NCBI GenBank assembly: GCA_028829895.1
Contig: CM054177.1
Span: 34,187,064 to 34,251,063 of the forward strand
Length of the DNA: 64,000 bases
Origin: Sinotaia quadrata
Taxonomy: Eukaryota; Mollusca; Gastropoda; Architaenioglossa; Viviparidae
Reading direction: 5' to 3'
Shown piece by piece: positions 23,998 through 38,901 of the stretch (the stretch's first letter is position 1; each line of letters starts with the position of its first letter). The notes below the pieces were generated by a model. It ran no database searches. It was not told the origin of the DNA and saw only the letters and a program-made list of their open reading frames with translations. The position numbers and the translations under genes were made by a program.

Positions 23998-26900
23998 GTA
24001 CGTGTTGAGATTTTATTGATATATCGAATCCAATAAAAATCGCCTTTGGCCAAACAGCCTGAATATCACTAGTTTCAAGTCTCAGCAAAACTTTGTTACA
24101 GTTCAAAAATCTTGTGATTCAGAAGATTTAAAGTTTTATGAGTCTCTTATATTAGTACACATTTTAAATATTAAATTTGCAGGAGACAATAAACTAATTC
24201 ATAAAACTATTAAACTTTATATTTTTATTTAATTTGAAGACAGCACTACAAAAAAAATATTTCTGTGCCTCAACAGTGTCTATTCGTGAGCAATAAATAT
24301 TTCATTTAACAGATTAAAAGTTCACAAAGTTAAAAGGTAGTAACTATGTTGAAACTGCACAGAATCATTTTAATCATATTCGAACCCCACATGTTCTGTG
24401 TGATATAAATACAATCTTCTATTTTGATACTTAAGATAATAAAATATTTTAAATTTATGAACATATCCAAATATTTTCATTTGATGTTAATTTAAAAGAC
24501 AAAAAATTAAAGTAAAATGACGTAACACAAAACACAAAAAAGTTGTTTGGTTTTTTAAAAGTACAAGCCAGCAATAATAATAGATCCTCAGAACATTAGA
24601 TTCTTTCTCAAAATTTGATCTCTCTCTTATTAAACAGTGCTCTTTATGTATTCTTTAAATGAACTGCAAAAACTATAAGCAAGCAAAACACTTAAACTAA
24701 AACTTCAGATAACTTTAAACTAATTTGATTAGACCTTAAAGCACTGTTTCAGTGTTTGTAAAAATCAGACTTTGGCAATAGATAATAAAACATTTCATAG
24801 TTACATCGTTATTAGTTTAATTTCATAAATTAGTTTACTTGCATCAATCATGGTAAAATATATTAATATTAAATTGGTGCAATATCTCAGCCATGATGCT
24901 GCAAATCTTTTAATAATAAATTTTCAAGATAAAAGTGATCCGATTATACAAGCTAAATTTCATACACATTGTATAGGTTCTAAGATACATGTAATGTAAA
25001 ATAAACAGATTATTTGAGACAAATGCTAACAAAAGTGACAATTTTCATTATGATGCTTTTTTAGGTCTTTAGTCACTTGTTTATACATATAGATGTGAGA
25101 TCACAACAATTGCACAAAGCTCCATATAACATGCTAAAGCAATAAATCTAAGTTCTATTACAGATCTCACTAATGGATCCTAATAAACGATGTATTTGAA
25201 TCTCCCAAATGAGATTGGAGTGTGTCCTAAGATTTTGACTGATTCATTCTTCCACCTCCAACTGGCTTGTTAATTAACTATCTTTGCCATGTTAATGTTT
25301 ACAATTGAAATTAATGATCTAAAAACATTCATTGATTAAACACACCAACAATTTCATAATCAGTTGCATAGCACAGTAATCTTGTACCTGTTCTTAAAAA
25401 CAAACTTTTCAGTCTTTGCAGTTCTTTGATCTGATATTTAAACTTTATATAAACAATTTTATTTTTTAATTTTAAATGCACACACACACACACACAACCT
25501 CCACATTTGCACATGTAGAGTGTTATAATTTTACAGTAGCTTTATGCTGACTAATTTTTTATATTGTATAGAAACTGATAAGGTAATTCAACTATATAAT
25601 CATATCATCTGTCCCGTTAATCAGATTATTGTAATAGGAATTGAAGATAATTGACCTTTCTTTTATTGTTTATCAAAATGTTTAGAATGTGTTCAGACTA
25701 CTGTATAAATCTGTAAGTCTGTATGAATAAATATATTTTTTAATTCTGCACATTACACCTTTATACTGTCAAACATAAGAAAACAAGAATTATAAGTTAA
25801 AATGCTTAATTAAATTAAACTTAATAGCTTCTACCTCTAAGTATTTATATTCATTATATTTTTATCCTGCATCATTGTTTGATTGTGGCTTAAGTCGTTA
25901 AGATAACCCTGCACACAAATTTGGGAGTATTACATCTGTTAGGCTCTATATATTGTAACATTCACTGCACTTGTGTATTGAAAGCAAATTGTCTTTAATG
26001 AGTCACAGACAAAAGTAAATTTTTAGTAATTGTCAGTGTCTGTCCTGCTGCTGTAAGAATCATTGTCTCAGAAATATCTGATTATATCATATATATGTAA
26101 GATTTCTGGATGCCATATATTTTACATCAGTTCCTTGACATTAAACTATCAAAAATATTATATGAACATAGTTTCAGAGGAAGTTCTCAGAAAGAAGAGA
26201 AAGTTAAGAATACAAATACAATTTATGTATGGCAACTGATTTTTTTTCTCTAAGTATGAGAACAATAATACTATAATTAAGACTGTTAGCACACTGCTTT
26301 GCTCAAGGATGTATATTATGTAAAGATGTGCCACAAGTGATGAAGAGATTTAATTATAAACTTTTTTTTTTTAATAGTTATCTGTTGAACTGCAAAAAGA
26401 TGTCATTTTAAAGAAGAATGAAAATATAAACTAATTTATTTATTAGATGCCATTTGTTAATGATTGCAAAAGAAAAGAATAAGTTAGTTACTGGTTCAAA
26501 TTTGAAAATGAAAAAAGTGTCATACAGTTATTTACTGTTTATATTCAAATATTGGTCAAGTCGAGTATAAGTCAAAACCTAAAATTAACAACTGAATCCT
26601 AGTCCAAAATTCAGCATCTGAGTATAACTAAAAGTCAAAGGGACAAACAATTAAATGGGGTATGCAAAAGACAACAAATTGTTCCATTCTTTATCAATAA
26701 TTTGATATAAAATCACCTTTTATGTACCTGTAATAAAAACTGAAATAAAATTTAAACTATTTGAAAATCATTTGTTAACAATTAACACGTGAATAAAAAC
26801 AGATAACTTTCATTCTCTTCTTCTGGTTTGTATAAGAAATTTAGTAAGGAAACATCGTTATAAAATAATACAGGTGAATGGTAATTTGTTGACAAAGAGC

Positions 26901-29900
26901 TGTAACCTACTGGTAATGATGATTTTATGATTTTACGATTTTACCCTAAATTATTGTTAGCAGATTTTCCAATTCAACTGTAAGTTGAAGTTCAGTATTA
27001 TTTCAAAAGGTGAACACATTTCTCGACCAATTTTCAGGTATATAAGGTAATTATCAATCTTTGTATTCAGAGAGTTAGAACAGTGATTTTCAACATTTTA
27101 AAAAATCAAAAGGTGCTAAAATTGTCAAGACACACCATCAGTTTTTTGGAGATATCTTTACATTTAAAAAACTCAGCAAGTATTAAGGTTGTATTTAAAT
27201 GTTCAATAGTTGAAATTCTAATCATTGTGTTATTTTAAGAAATAATGATTGTGGATTTTAAAAGATTTAATTTTTAATTCATTCTTTCAACTTTTCTCAA
27301 AAACTCACTCGACACACCAGTTGAAAAACATAGAGATAGAATAAAGTATCTTACAGTTACTGATAACAGCTCAAACAAGAAAGAGTGTTACTTAATTAGC
27401 AATCTTTGTGTGCAGGGATTCCGTGCACTAGCAAAACGACGTCGCACTAGCTCAGCTTCCGATTCAAAATCTGAATCACAATCTGAAACTCAAATCCAAA
27501 CTACTGTTCCCAGTGATTCAGAATCTGAGACATCTAACAGTGATGATGATGTAAGTTACATTGATATTTTTTTTAAATTCAATACATATCTGATGATCAT
27601 ATAGATTTGACTAAATTGTCATGTTTAAAAAATATATGTTCACAGTCATAAATGTAGCTTATTCTTGTGTTCTGTCATCAGATTTAAAACCCTTTAAAAA
27701 TATTTCACCAACATTTTACTAATTTAATCTTGTGTGTGTGTGTGTGTGTGTGCATGCGCGCCATGCGTGTGTAAAGTTTAATTAATATTAAAAAATGAAA
27801 TACAGAGCAAATCTAGTAAATCCTAGTGTTTTCTATGATTGACAATTTATACTGTTTCATAGTTAATAAATTACGCTAGACTTATAATACAAAAAATGTA
27901 TTATTACATCACTAATTGACTATGGTTCTTTCTTTCTCTTATTCTATCTGTAAGATATTTTTGTGCATGTAATTCAATCACAATCATTTCTTATATTTCT
28001 TACTGTTTTTCTCAGGTTGATAAATAATAGTTTTGAAAGAAGAATATAAAGGAGAAAACTATAAAAAGAAGTGTTGCAAATGGTAACAATAGAAATATCT
28101 AAATATAAATACATTCAGACAGTTAAAACAGCAATTTATCACTTATTTAAAAGCTTTGTCATCAGTAGGTCTCCATTTTTAAATGCACATACACAAACAC
28201 AAGTTTTTCACAACTATGCTGTCCAGTACAATAACAAAAAAACTGTATAAATATGGCATAAATCTATAAAGATGTTCTATGGTCAAAAAACCAGATGCTT
28301 TTAAAAATTCACATAGTTTTGTGTAAATTCAGCATTTGGAACAATTGCTGGGTTTTGTATGAACTTTTAGTTTTACTATGCAGTCAATTTATTCTGTTAA
28401 TTATATACTGATTAAATCTAGTGGACTGCAAATGGGAAAAAAGGTTCTGTTAAGAAGAAAAAAGCACAAAAGAAGACAGGGAAAAGATCAACTGTGGCCT
28501 CCTCTGACAGTGAGAAAAATGATCAAAGTGCTTCAGAACCAGAAGAGGGTGAGGCTATTTTAAAGTAAACACTAATGAAATAATAGTCATTCTAGCATTT
28601 GACAATTCATTTTAAATAAAAAATGTTTTACTGTGAACCAAAGAGTGAGAATATTTTTAAATAAGAACTGCATACTTTTTCTCATGATGCATCTTTTTCT
28701 ATCCCCTAAAAATTAAAAGTATTTTAAAATAAGAACATACTTTTTTTCATGATACATCTTTTTTTATTACCCAGAAGTGGGAAGTATTTTAATATAAAAA
28801 TTCGTAATTTTTAAATGCTGAAAATATATATATCTTCTTTTATTAATCTTTGAAAAGTTTGCCCAGTATTTCATGTGCGAAAGATCTAATGAATTTCATA
28901 TTTGCATCTTGTCTCATTATTATATTACAGTTAAATAAAAACAAAAAAAAATGTATAATTTAGCCATCTAAGACACTTCTAAATTTTTTTCATTCATTAA
29001 AAAAAAAAAAAAAATTAGGTTATCATAGAGGATGAACTGCTTTTAAATATATTTTGTACTGGCTTAATACAATTGTAAATTTAGAATTTTTTTTTATTGA
29101 GAGTTGATTGAAATGGATATTGAGAATTTCATAGTACCTTTACAGGTGAGGTCTCAGATTCTGGAAGTGGCGAGTCAGATGATGAAAATTTTTATGATGG
29201 ATATGATGAAAATTTAATTGGAGATGAAGAAGATAAGCAGCGATTAGAACAGATGACAGAAAAGGAACGTGAGCAAGAGTTATTTAATCGTATGGAGCGA
29301 CGTGCTGTCCTTAAGACAAGGTAACAATAATAATTATTTATAAAATACTTGAAACTAGAAGAGATGTTTGTGAAAGTTTATTATTGGAACACTTTTATTA
29401 AAAGATTGAGAGTGAACATTAAATAATATTTCATTAATGCATCTAATTGTTGTTTTTATTTTTTTTTTACAATTTCAAATATTTAACTCCATAAATCTAT
29501 ATTTATATAGATTGCTTGGAAAAATACCAAATACATTCTTCAGCTTATATTAGGATTACATTCCTAGAGGCTTTGGATGAGTGGAATTTCATAGGTCATG
29601 ATATGTGGACTGTAGCTAGTGTCTATTTTTAGCCACAGGTGCATGCACAATGGCAAACAGGTTAGAATTGTTGCAATAAAAATAGAGGCACAATTATTAC
29701 TAAAGTTAATTGAAAAATCATTCATTGATTTAATTCTAAAAATAGTTTGGCTTTTTTAGATGGAGTGAATCCATTCTCACTTGACTTAATAAAGTGCTTA
29801 AATTTATAAGGCAGGAATCAAATGCAGCCATTTTCTCTATTGTTTATGGTTTGGCTGCAGGGTAGGAGGAAAATGAACTAAGTTTTGATGTATCAAAATC

Positions 29901-32900
29901 AGCGTCAGTTTGGCTTTATGTGTAAAACTGTCAGCCATTGAAAATGGCTGCGTTGAAAAACACTTGCATTTGTGAGAGAGCAGGGTATGCAAATGTGCTT
30001 CCCTTCTGTGAGAAAGAAGGGAGTGCAAATGTGTTTATGTCTGAGTATGCAGATGTGCTTATGTCAGGGAATGATTTAAAATTTATGACTAAATCAGCCA
30101 ATGACAGAAATTTCAGACTGATTTTATTATTGTGAAACATTTCACCTTATCAACTAATGAAAAGCAGTTCATCTGAATGTATTTTTATTATTGTGAAGCA
30201 TTTGTTATTTCACTATTCTGTCACATTCTAACAAAAGTGTGTTGTTTTATGCTGGGTTTTTTTCACCTTTTTTTGTTTGTGGTGATTACTGCAGTTATTA
30301 ATGTTGGTCAGGAAAAATGTATCTTGAAATTTACAGAATTTATTTAGATTAAACAAGAAAAATCCCTGAATGTTTTATTTACAAAATTTATCTTAAAACT
30401 TGATTTTCTTAGAATATTAAAGTTTATGAAATTATATGGCTTTTGCACAGACAGATAAACTCTGCAAAATTGAACCATGCAGTGTTTGAATTTGTATTTA
30501 AATTAGCATCACTCCCAGCTTTAAAAGCACTTAAAGATGAAACTTCCAGACTACTTGTGCACTGGCCAGTAAGAAAGTGGTTCTTTATGTAGTTAAATAA
30601 TGGCAATAAGAAAATGTTTTTAGAAAGTGAAACTATGTTTCAAAAATACTATGCTCAAGAAAACAAGGTCTTTATATCAGATTCTTGTTCAGTGTGAGAA
30701 TAAGTAATCACATAAATATTTTAATTTTAAAAAGATTTTTATATTATGCACTCTCAGCTCACTGACATTCACCTTAATGACATTCTGTTGCTGAAATCAT
30801 CATTAGAACCTGATATTGTATCTGTCTCTAAGAATATGCAACATCATGTTTCCCATTGATCGTACTGTATTTTTGAATAAAGCAACCTTTCCTTGGACAC
30901 CTTGTTTCTTCAGGCCTAGTGTGCCTTGACCTCCTGAAATGGCCTAGTAGTATGAAAAGTTTGCCGACTTCTGGCTTAAAGGAATGTTGTGGGTGATTAG
31001 ATATTCTGTCAAGATCACTAAAACTTTCTCCAAGTTGGCAATAAGACTGTCTTGCTTTCTTGTCACTTTTGAGTTCACTACTATGTTCTGTGCTTGGCAT
31101 GCTAAACCTAGCTTTTGGTCTGTCTTGGCACTTGACATGCCTTTCTCACTAAGCTTAATCACTTTTAACTTTAGATTAAAGTAAGAGGCTTGCGACTCTT
31201 CTTTTTGCTAGCTCTACATTTCAGATCATTGTATTGTAATTAATAATGACACCAATAACAATAAAACAAGGAAAAATTCTAAAATTTACCAAAATATGAC
31301 ACATACATGAAGTACACAAATGCTGTAAACAGACTGAGCATGGGTAACAAAATGGCACTGGTTATCTCACTCAGTACAGCTTGGAGTCAGCTAATACTAA
31401 AAACTCCTGTAAGAGCATGGCAAGTGCCTAAAATAATAAATATGAATATAATTGAAAAGTGTCATATTAGCAAAGTGCTCTCTAAAGCACCTTAAAGTGA
31501 GGTAAATGGTATGCTTGTATATAGAAGACTTATCTGTCTAATTTTACCATATATTGGATCATTTATTTAAATATTTGGAAGACTTGTCTATCTAATTTTA
31601 CCACATATTGTATTATTTATTTAAGTATGTGGAAGACTTGTCTCTCTAATCATTTATTATGTAGAACTAGAAGACTTGTCTATCTAATTTTACCATATAT
31701 TGGATCATTAATTTAAGTATGAATTTTAAATTGAATCCACAAGTAAACTTCTTTTTTAAAAAATGAACATTAAATAGATTTTAAAATTATTGTTATTGTT
31801 TAGAACAAATAACATTTAACAGAAACTGTTTAGGCATATGCTATGAATTTATATTTCTTTCTGAAATGTATTATTCTTGGTTAGATATAATATAGAATAT
31901 TTCACCTTACAGATCCCTTTACATAACTGGAAATTAAAAAATATTGATTATAAATATTGTAATATAAATAATTTTCTAATTTTAATTTTTTATTTGTTCA
32001 TGGAGAATTGTGATAATGAACAAATACAAATTGCACTTTAAAGACAATAAGTAATTATAATGTATGCATTGAAATGTTTTTGTGAAATGTCACAAAATAT
32101 TCTGGGCTAGTAAAAATACATGTCTATTGGTTTCAAAAAATGTTTTGGGCTGGTAAAAATATATGTATATTGGATTCACAAAATTTTTGGGGCAGTTAAA
32201 AATACATGTATAATGGTTTCACAAAATATTTTGGGCTGTTAAAAATACATGTATATTGCTTGATGTTACATTTTAGTGGCCTGGCCATTACAGAAATTTT
32301 CAATAAACAAGGGTTTGCATATGTCCCTGGTGATGTTTTGTAAATTGTTTTAATTAAATCAGCTTTGCAGGACCCATTAGTACCTTTATACTAATATGTT
32401 ACTTTTTGCTTGTATAACTTTTATAAGTATAATAATATTGTTAAGGAAAATTTATAATAGTTGATGATTTAAGTTAACTAATCTGATGTTGATTTGTATT
32501 TTTGAAAATATTGATACTCCTCATAGTTTTTGTCTGATAAGATGTAATAATTTAATTTCATTTATTCAGATTTGAAATTGAGAAAAAATTGAAGAAGGCC
32601 AAACGGGAGCAACGCAAAGCCAAACCTCCATCAGTTTCTGAATCCCTGTCTGTACCCACCATTAGTGAGCGCAGCAAAGAAAGGCGGAAAAATATAGAAG
32701 ATCGTAAAGATAGCAAAAAGACATCTGCTTTTCAGGACTTGAAAGCTAAACGAGAGGAGAAAATCAAAAAAGGTTGTATACATGTTCAGAAGAGTTCACT
32801 TCATATTTATTTTCTTTTGCTTTTTTCTGCCTGATACTTAAGACTATTATTTTGAATTTATTATCTCTGTATCTCTAGCAGAAAAGCTCAGCACTATATA

Positions 32901-35900
32901 CTGAAAATAGAAAATAATATTGTTAGTTAGCGAAAGCAGATTTAAAAAAGTAATTAAATAGAATGTCTTATTGAACTTTTATCAGGAAAGTAAAATTTCA
33001 AGAGCAGAATATGTAGCATTCTATGTACAGATTTTGGTAAGCACTATTAGTGTATTATCTCCCCTGGGAGCTTGCTTGGGCTCTTTGTCCTTAACTTGAA
33101 TATCTATGTGTGAATTTGTGACTTTTTTTATATTGTTGTACATCTGGTAAATACTCTGAAAATTTCCCATCTGCTATGTTAAAATTGATCTCAAATAATG
33201 CAGTGACTGAGAGAGAACCAATTTGTGAAAACTACATCTTCTTTGATTAAGCACTATAAGTAATCAAGTTTACAGAGAAGAGTCTGGGTTTCTTCTGTCT
33301 ATAGCAGACTAGATAGTTATAAATAGTTGATAATGTTGACATCTGTGATGCAGGTATAGTTTAGGCCTTATGGATAAGCTGTATAGAAGAATCCCAAATT
33401 GAAACATTCCTTTCCTAAAAACAGGCTAAAGTAATTTGCTCAGAAAGTGAAACTCCATATATGCTAAATTTAGATTGATTGCAAATACATGCCCAGAGAA
33501 TTTGTAATCTATCACCTCTTTTATTAACAATTTTAAGAGAATGGTTGCAGGCGCCCTCCTACCCCTGCAGTCTTAAGAACTTAGAGTTAAATTTAGTCCA
33601 ACCCCTTCCAGTTCAGATTGTCTACTACTCTTCAGTAGACTTATCTACTGTTTTCCTGCATATCATGTTGGGGTTTCTTGCACATAAAATAAAAAATGTC
33701 AAGAAGAGAGGTAATTGCTTTTTATCCACTGCCAGCATATATTGCTGCCAGTTTGAGAGGAGAATCTCACCTGGACAAATTTTAAGCTATCTTGACCATC
33801 ACATTGTTGAAAATTTATTTCCAAGTGACATCAAGTTTGTACTTCTCATTGTATTCATATCTGTTTGTGTTTGCATTTCTTTGATTTTGATTTTTTGACC
33901 ACATCTGACCAGCCCAAAGGACCTTTTCACAAACTAGTTTTCCTATTTCAAAAACTAGTTTGTGAAAAGGTCCTTTCAGGTACAGCACTTTCTGCCAATT
34001 TTGTGTAAGTTAGGTACATGGAAACTACTACATACATATACATTCTGTCTTTCTAGTGTTTCATACAGTTATAGAGTGTGAGTCAGTCTTTACCTTTGCC
34101 TTAAGAATAACAAAAACATCCATGTTGTAACTCCACCATCAATAGGGAAGAACAAAAAAACAGTTGTCACAGGATGTTGTTGGAACATGCGTCAATATCA
34201 AAATGTGGATTTGAAACCAATGCTGTAACCAGAAAGGTTTGAGAATTCTAGCAAGGAAAAGTACTCATGCTGTTGGTTGGATTGATATGTGTGGTGGCAA
34301 AGGGAACTTTCAATGGCCTTCTCTTGGGGCTTTCAGGGTCCCTAAATGTCAGTGGTAAGTTTGAATGTTTGTGGGTAACTCAAATGATTGTATGAATCTA
34401 ATAGTATAAAGGGAAAAATGCTTTAACAATAAAGCTATTTTCCTATTCTCATCTGTTTGGAATGTTATACAGCAGAAGAAATCAAACAGCAGCAGCAACA
34501 ACAACAACAGAAAAAGCTGAAAGCAAGTGACATCTATAGTGATGATGATGAAGATGATGATGGTGAGAATGATAGTGATGATGATCGAAAGAGTGTAAAG
34601 GAAAAAAGAACTGAAGAAAAGGAGAATTTATCTGATCAGTCTGATGCAGAATCAGAAGCCAGCAAGCAATCTTCTTCTGATGCAGAATCAGAGGAGGAAG
34701 ATGAGTGAGTGTTTTGGAAATATTATTAATGACTTTTTTTATTTAGTTTCACTTCAGATGTGTGTATGTATATGCATTCTTTGAAATCAAGAAAAATAAT
34801 GAGTCTGCTTGATTTCCAACCAAAGGAAATAATTAGTGTATGAACACATGCTCACCAAATGAAAGGAAAATGATTGGTCTCTGAATGCATGGATGCTCAC
34901 TCTGTACTTTCTGATTAAGGGAGCTAAACAGTCTCCATCAGCAAGCACTGCAGCACATCTGCCATACTTGCTCACATTCAGATCATTCAAGATAATTAGT
35001 TTTTGCATGCATATGCAGTCAGGCCACAATCACTCAGCAGCCTTCACTCAACTACTTTCAAATTAAGAACCCTACAGCACATAACCACCCACAGTCAAAA
35101 TAATCAGTCTTTGCATTTAAGGTCACAATCATACAGCAGCCTTTGCTTACCTGCTTTCAGATTAAGAACTCTACAGCACATACCCACCCACAGTCAAAAT
35201 AATCAGTCTTTGCATTTAAGGCCACAATCATACAGCAGCCTTTGCTTACCTGCTTTCAGATCAAAGGAAGTAATTGTTTGTGTGTTAATGCACAGACAGT
35301 TTATGGAGACAGACTATGTGGAATGAATTGGATGATGAATGAATGGAGGGATGATAAGATGGATGGAAAATAATTGTTTAAAATTACTGAAATGTGAAAT
35401 TAAAATATAAGTAAAATTTGTAAGAAAGAACTTTTTTTAATATAAACACTTGTAGGACAGGGCATAGGAAAGTGATTTTTTATGAACACAAGGTGAATTT
35501 TTCTGAAATAATATAATTTCATTTAAATTTGACATTATTTCCAAATTTAACATTATTCCTTCACACTGCAAGTCCATTTTGGGGCAACATGCAGTACTAA
35601 TTTCACTTTTCTACTCCTGCCTGCGTGGTAATTTGATGTCATGATCCTCTCTGTATATTTCTTGGTAATTTAATGTCATGATCCCCTCTGTATAGTTTCT
35701 TGATAATTTGATAATTTGATGTCATGTTCTCCTCTGTATATTTTTTTGTTGATAATTTGATGTCATGATCCCCTCTGTATAATTCTTGGTAATTTGATGT
35801 CATGCTCCCTCTGTATAGTTTATTGGTAGTTTGATGTCATGCTCCTCTCCATATAATTTCTTGGTAATTTGATATCATTCTCCCCTCTGTATATTTCTTA

Positions 35901-38840
35901 GTAATTTGACGTTATGCTCTCCTTTCTATAGTTTTTTGTAATTTGACATTCTGCTCCAATTTAATGCCATATGTGGTGGAGTAAATTTGCCTATCAGTTT
36001 GCTATGGTTGGCATGTTTCGTTGGCGATCATTAGACCTATGTTTACTTTGTGCATGCTTGGGGTGCACATTTTTCCTCTCTACAGATTCTGCTACAAAAA
36101 TGCCACTTTGTCATGCTATATACCATTTTAAAAATGATTTCTACTTTCTAATGATATTCTTATAAAATTATATTTTCAAAAATAACCGTACAAAAAATAA
36201 TAATTCAAAATAGGCTTTTTTCAGTCGATTCTTAGATACAATAAAAATAGAGATTCATAACTAACATAATTGCATTCTACATTCATTTTGCCTTAGTTTG
36301 ATGTAAGATACATTCTGATTGGACAATCTTAGCAGAACCCATGTTAGTGTTTGCAAGGCATACCAAAATATAGAGGTAAACATGGAGATTGAAAAAATGG
36401 CCACTGCCATCGAAACTCGCCAACTGTAGCAAACTTGATGCAATCTTGCATGCTTCCATTCACTCTCTCACAAATAAAAAATACATCAATGAAAAGTTGG
36501 AAGACCGTTTTATTTAACAAATTATTTCAAAAGCATTATAAATATGGAACACAAACACAGCACTTGTGACAAAGGGGTAAAATTTTCAGAATTTAGTAGT
36601 TGTCCACTATCATCATATACAAGCTGGTTCTACCTATTTAAACCATATGTTGAATAAATAGCGGGTGGATGGGGGCTCGTTAAATGTAAATAAAAGATGG
36701 ATTTTTATTTCTCCTTTAGTAAGAAATTTCCACCTGCAGAAACATTATGCGACAGTAAAACATCTATCCTATTATTATATAAAGAGTAGAGTTTTATGAC
36801 ACCCTTATAATCCGCCAAGTGAGAGACATTTTGATCTTGTGGGAGAATTATTAATAACTATAAATTAAGATGCTCGATCACTTGTAATTAGTTATGTGTT
36901 ATTAATTAATAAATAATAACCATAGCAAGTGAAGGGTACCCAGAGTTTCTTGGTAATTTGATGTTCTGGTCTCCTCTGTATAGCTTCTTGGAATTTATGC
37001 CACGCTCCCATCTATAGCTTCTTGGAATTTGATGCCATGCTCCCATCTATAGCTTCTTGGAATTTGATGCCATGCTCCCATCTATAGTTTCTTGGAATTT
37101 GATGCCACGCTCCCATCTATAGTTTCTTGGTAATTTGATGTTCTGGTCTTCTCTGTATAGCTTCTTGGAATTTGATGCCATGCTCCCATCTATAGCTTCT
37201 TGGAATTTGATGCCATGCTCCCATCTATAGCTTCTTGGAATTTGATGCCATGCTCCCATCTATAGCTTCTTGGAATTTGATGCCATGCTCCCATCTATAG
37301 TTTCTTGGTAATTTGATGTTCTGCTAACAGTTACAGTCTTGAACATGTCAGATAATTATTACTAATTCATTAAATCAACAAATAATGGTCAGAATTTAAT
37401 ACAGTGTACAAGACATTAATGATAATGATAATCTCCCTTGCTCTAGGAGAATGGACAAGGTGAAAACTACAAGCACAAAAATAAATTTTAAAAAATAAAT
37501 ATGGTCAAGGACATTGCCAGAAATATGTGATACCAGCATTATGATCTAAATTTTGACATTCACAACAGTGTCAAAACCTTGATGAGAATTTGTGGCCCTA
37601 TGATCTACTTTCTGACATCCACTACATTATCAAATCATTGTTCAGAGCTTTTAGTCATATATCTTCATTTTGACATCTATCATATTAGTTTGTAGCCCTT
37701 TGTATACAATTTGACATCCATTACATTATACAAGTCTGAATGAGAGTTTTAGCCCTTAACCTACAGTGTGATATCCACCATATGTGTCATTGCCAACGAA
37801 AACTGGGCTAACCTCACTATAATACATTTTGCACTACAGCCATTTGTAGTTGTAAATTTTAAAAAAAAAATCAATTTGAGGATTACTTTAAAATCACTTT
37901 ATTGATCATTATTTTTCAATAATCCAAGAGTATTTTGCTGTTTGAATGAAAGACTATAGTGTTTTAAAGCATAAAATGACTACTAGTGGTGGGGGTGGTG
38001 GTCAACTCTTTGATCCAGCATTGGACTACTTCATCCCTATTAACACATGACTGTTTGCATGGTATTTTTAGTGATCAGAGGGGCACACGTGTCACCTTGA
38101 GTGAGAAGGCTCTTTGTTTCTATTTATGATACATGGGACATGTGGCTGCACATGAATTGGACACAAAGTTGCCTAAAATTTATTGTTATGGTGCTTTGCC
38201 TTCTTTGTTCCAACTTTGGCCAGATGTGTTTTAAAAATTAATTTTAGGATTGAAACTTTATTTTTTTAGCGGTCAGTTTTGATTTATTTATGATAGTGAA
38301 GAATCTGTCTACAAAATGACGTTATAACTGTGCAAAATTTCTACCTTGGTTTTAGAAACTAGGTATCAAGTTGATACCATCCAGAAGTAAGCTTCAATGG
38401 CATGTACCACTTGTGTATTGTCTGCTGCATTAGCAAGACTACTGAACAGAAGTGTTTTAGACAATAATAATGACATTTCTGATGTAGCAGCAGTGACAAC
38501 AATGAAAATATTTAAGCAACCGATGATGCAGCAGATTTGTGCAGTTTTATTTGTTATCATATATAGTAGAACTACACATGTCAATGCCCTTGACCTTGAC
38601 ATTGCCTGCTCAGCCAGAACTGTCATTTGATCAGTTTTAATTATTCACATGTTGTTGTTAACCTACATAATTTTAATAAAATTTATTATACCTCAAGATC
38701 TGTTTTTCAAAGGTAAATTAAATGATATTCATTGTTCAACACAGCCTTAAGTTTAATTGTAAGTGTAGGCCTACTTAATAGCTTAATGTCTCACTATTTA
38801 AACATTCTATTTGTGTGTGTGTATGTGTGTGTGTGTGTGT

Positions 38841-38901
<61 letters not shown>

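Larger units (their letters stand above)
29321..32569 (+). other. RTF1 intron 4 with three small tandem arrays
   Basis: A 3.2-kb intron. At about 29975-30075 there is a ~38-bp repeat (TATGCAAATGTGCTT). At 31518-31720 there is a repeat with a spacing of about 40-55 bp (AGAAGACTTGTCTATCTAAT). At 32090-32258 there is a ~45-bp repeat (TGGGCTGTTAAAAATACATG). No gene was recognised on either strand. Confidence 0.6.
35600..37325. repeat. Minisatellite TTCTTGG(T)AATTTGATG..., split by an insertion
   Basis: The left block (35620-35960) has about eight copies of a ~42-bp unit (CTTGGTAATTTGATGTCATG, then CTCCCCTCTGTATA). The right block (36945-37325) has about ten copies of a shortened ~35-bp form (TATAGCTTCTTGGAATTTGA, then TGCCATGCTCCCATC) plus a few longer ones. 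The same unit on both sides of 35975-36940 shows that one array was interrupted. Confidence 0.88.

Noticed and set aside
33479..33898. 139-codon plus-strand frame in RTF1 intron 5
   Set aside because: No recognisable domain, intronic position and no splice logic; likely chance, although its length is above average.
37047..37259. Minus-strand frame with repeated [20 protein letters not shown] units
   Set aside because: The period follows the 35-bp minisatellite exactly; it is not a protein repeat gene.
35031..37325. CRISPR-like regular repeats
   Set aside because: The units are directly abutting minisatellites without unique spacers, in a eukaryotic intron.
38366..38630. Overlapping frames on both strands in RTF1 intron 6
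   Set aside because: Neither has recognisable similarity, and antisense open frames of this size arise by mirror codon bias. A decayed transposon fragment is possible but not supported.
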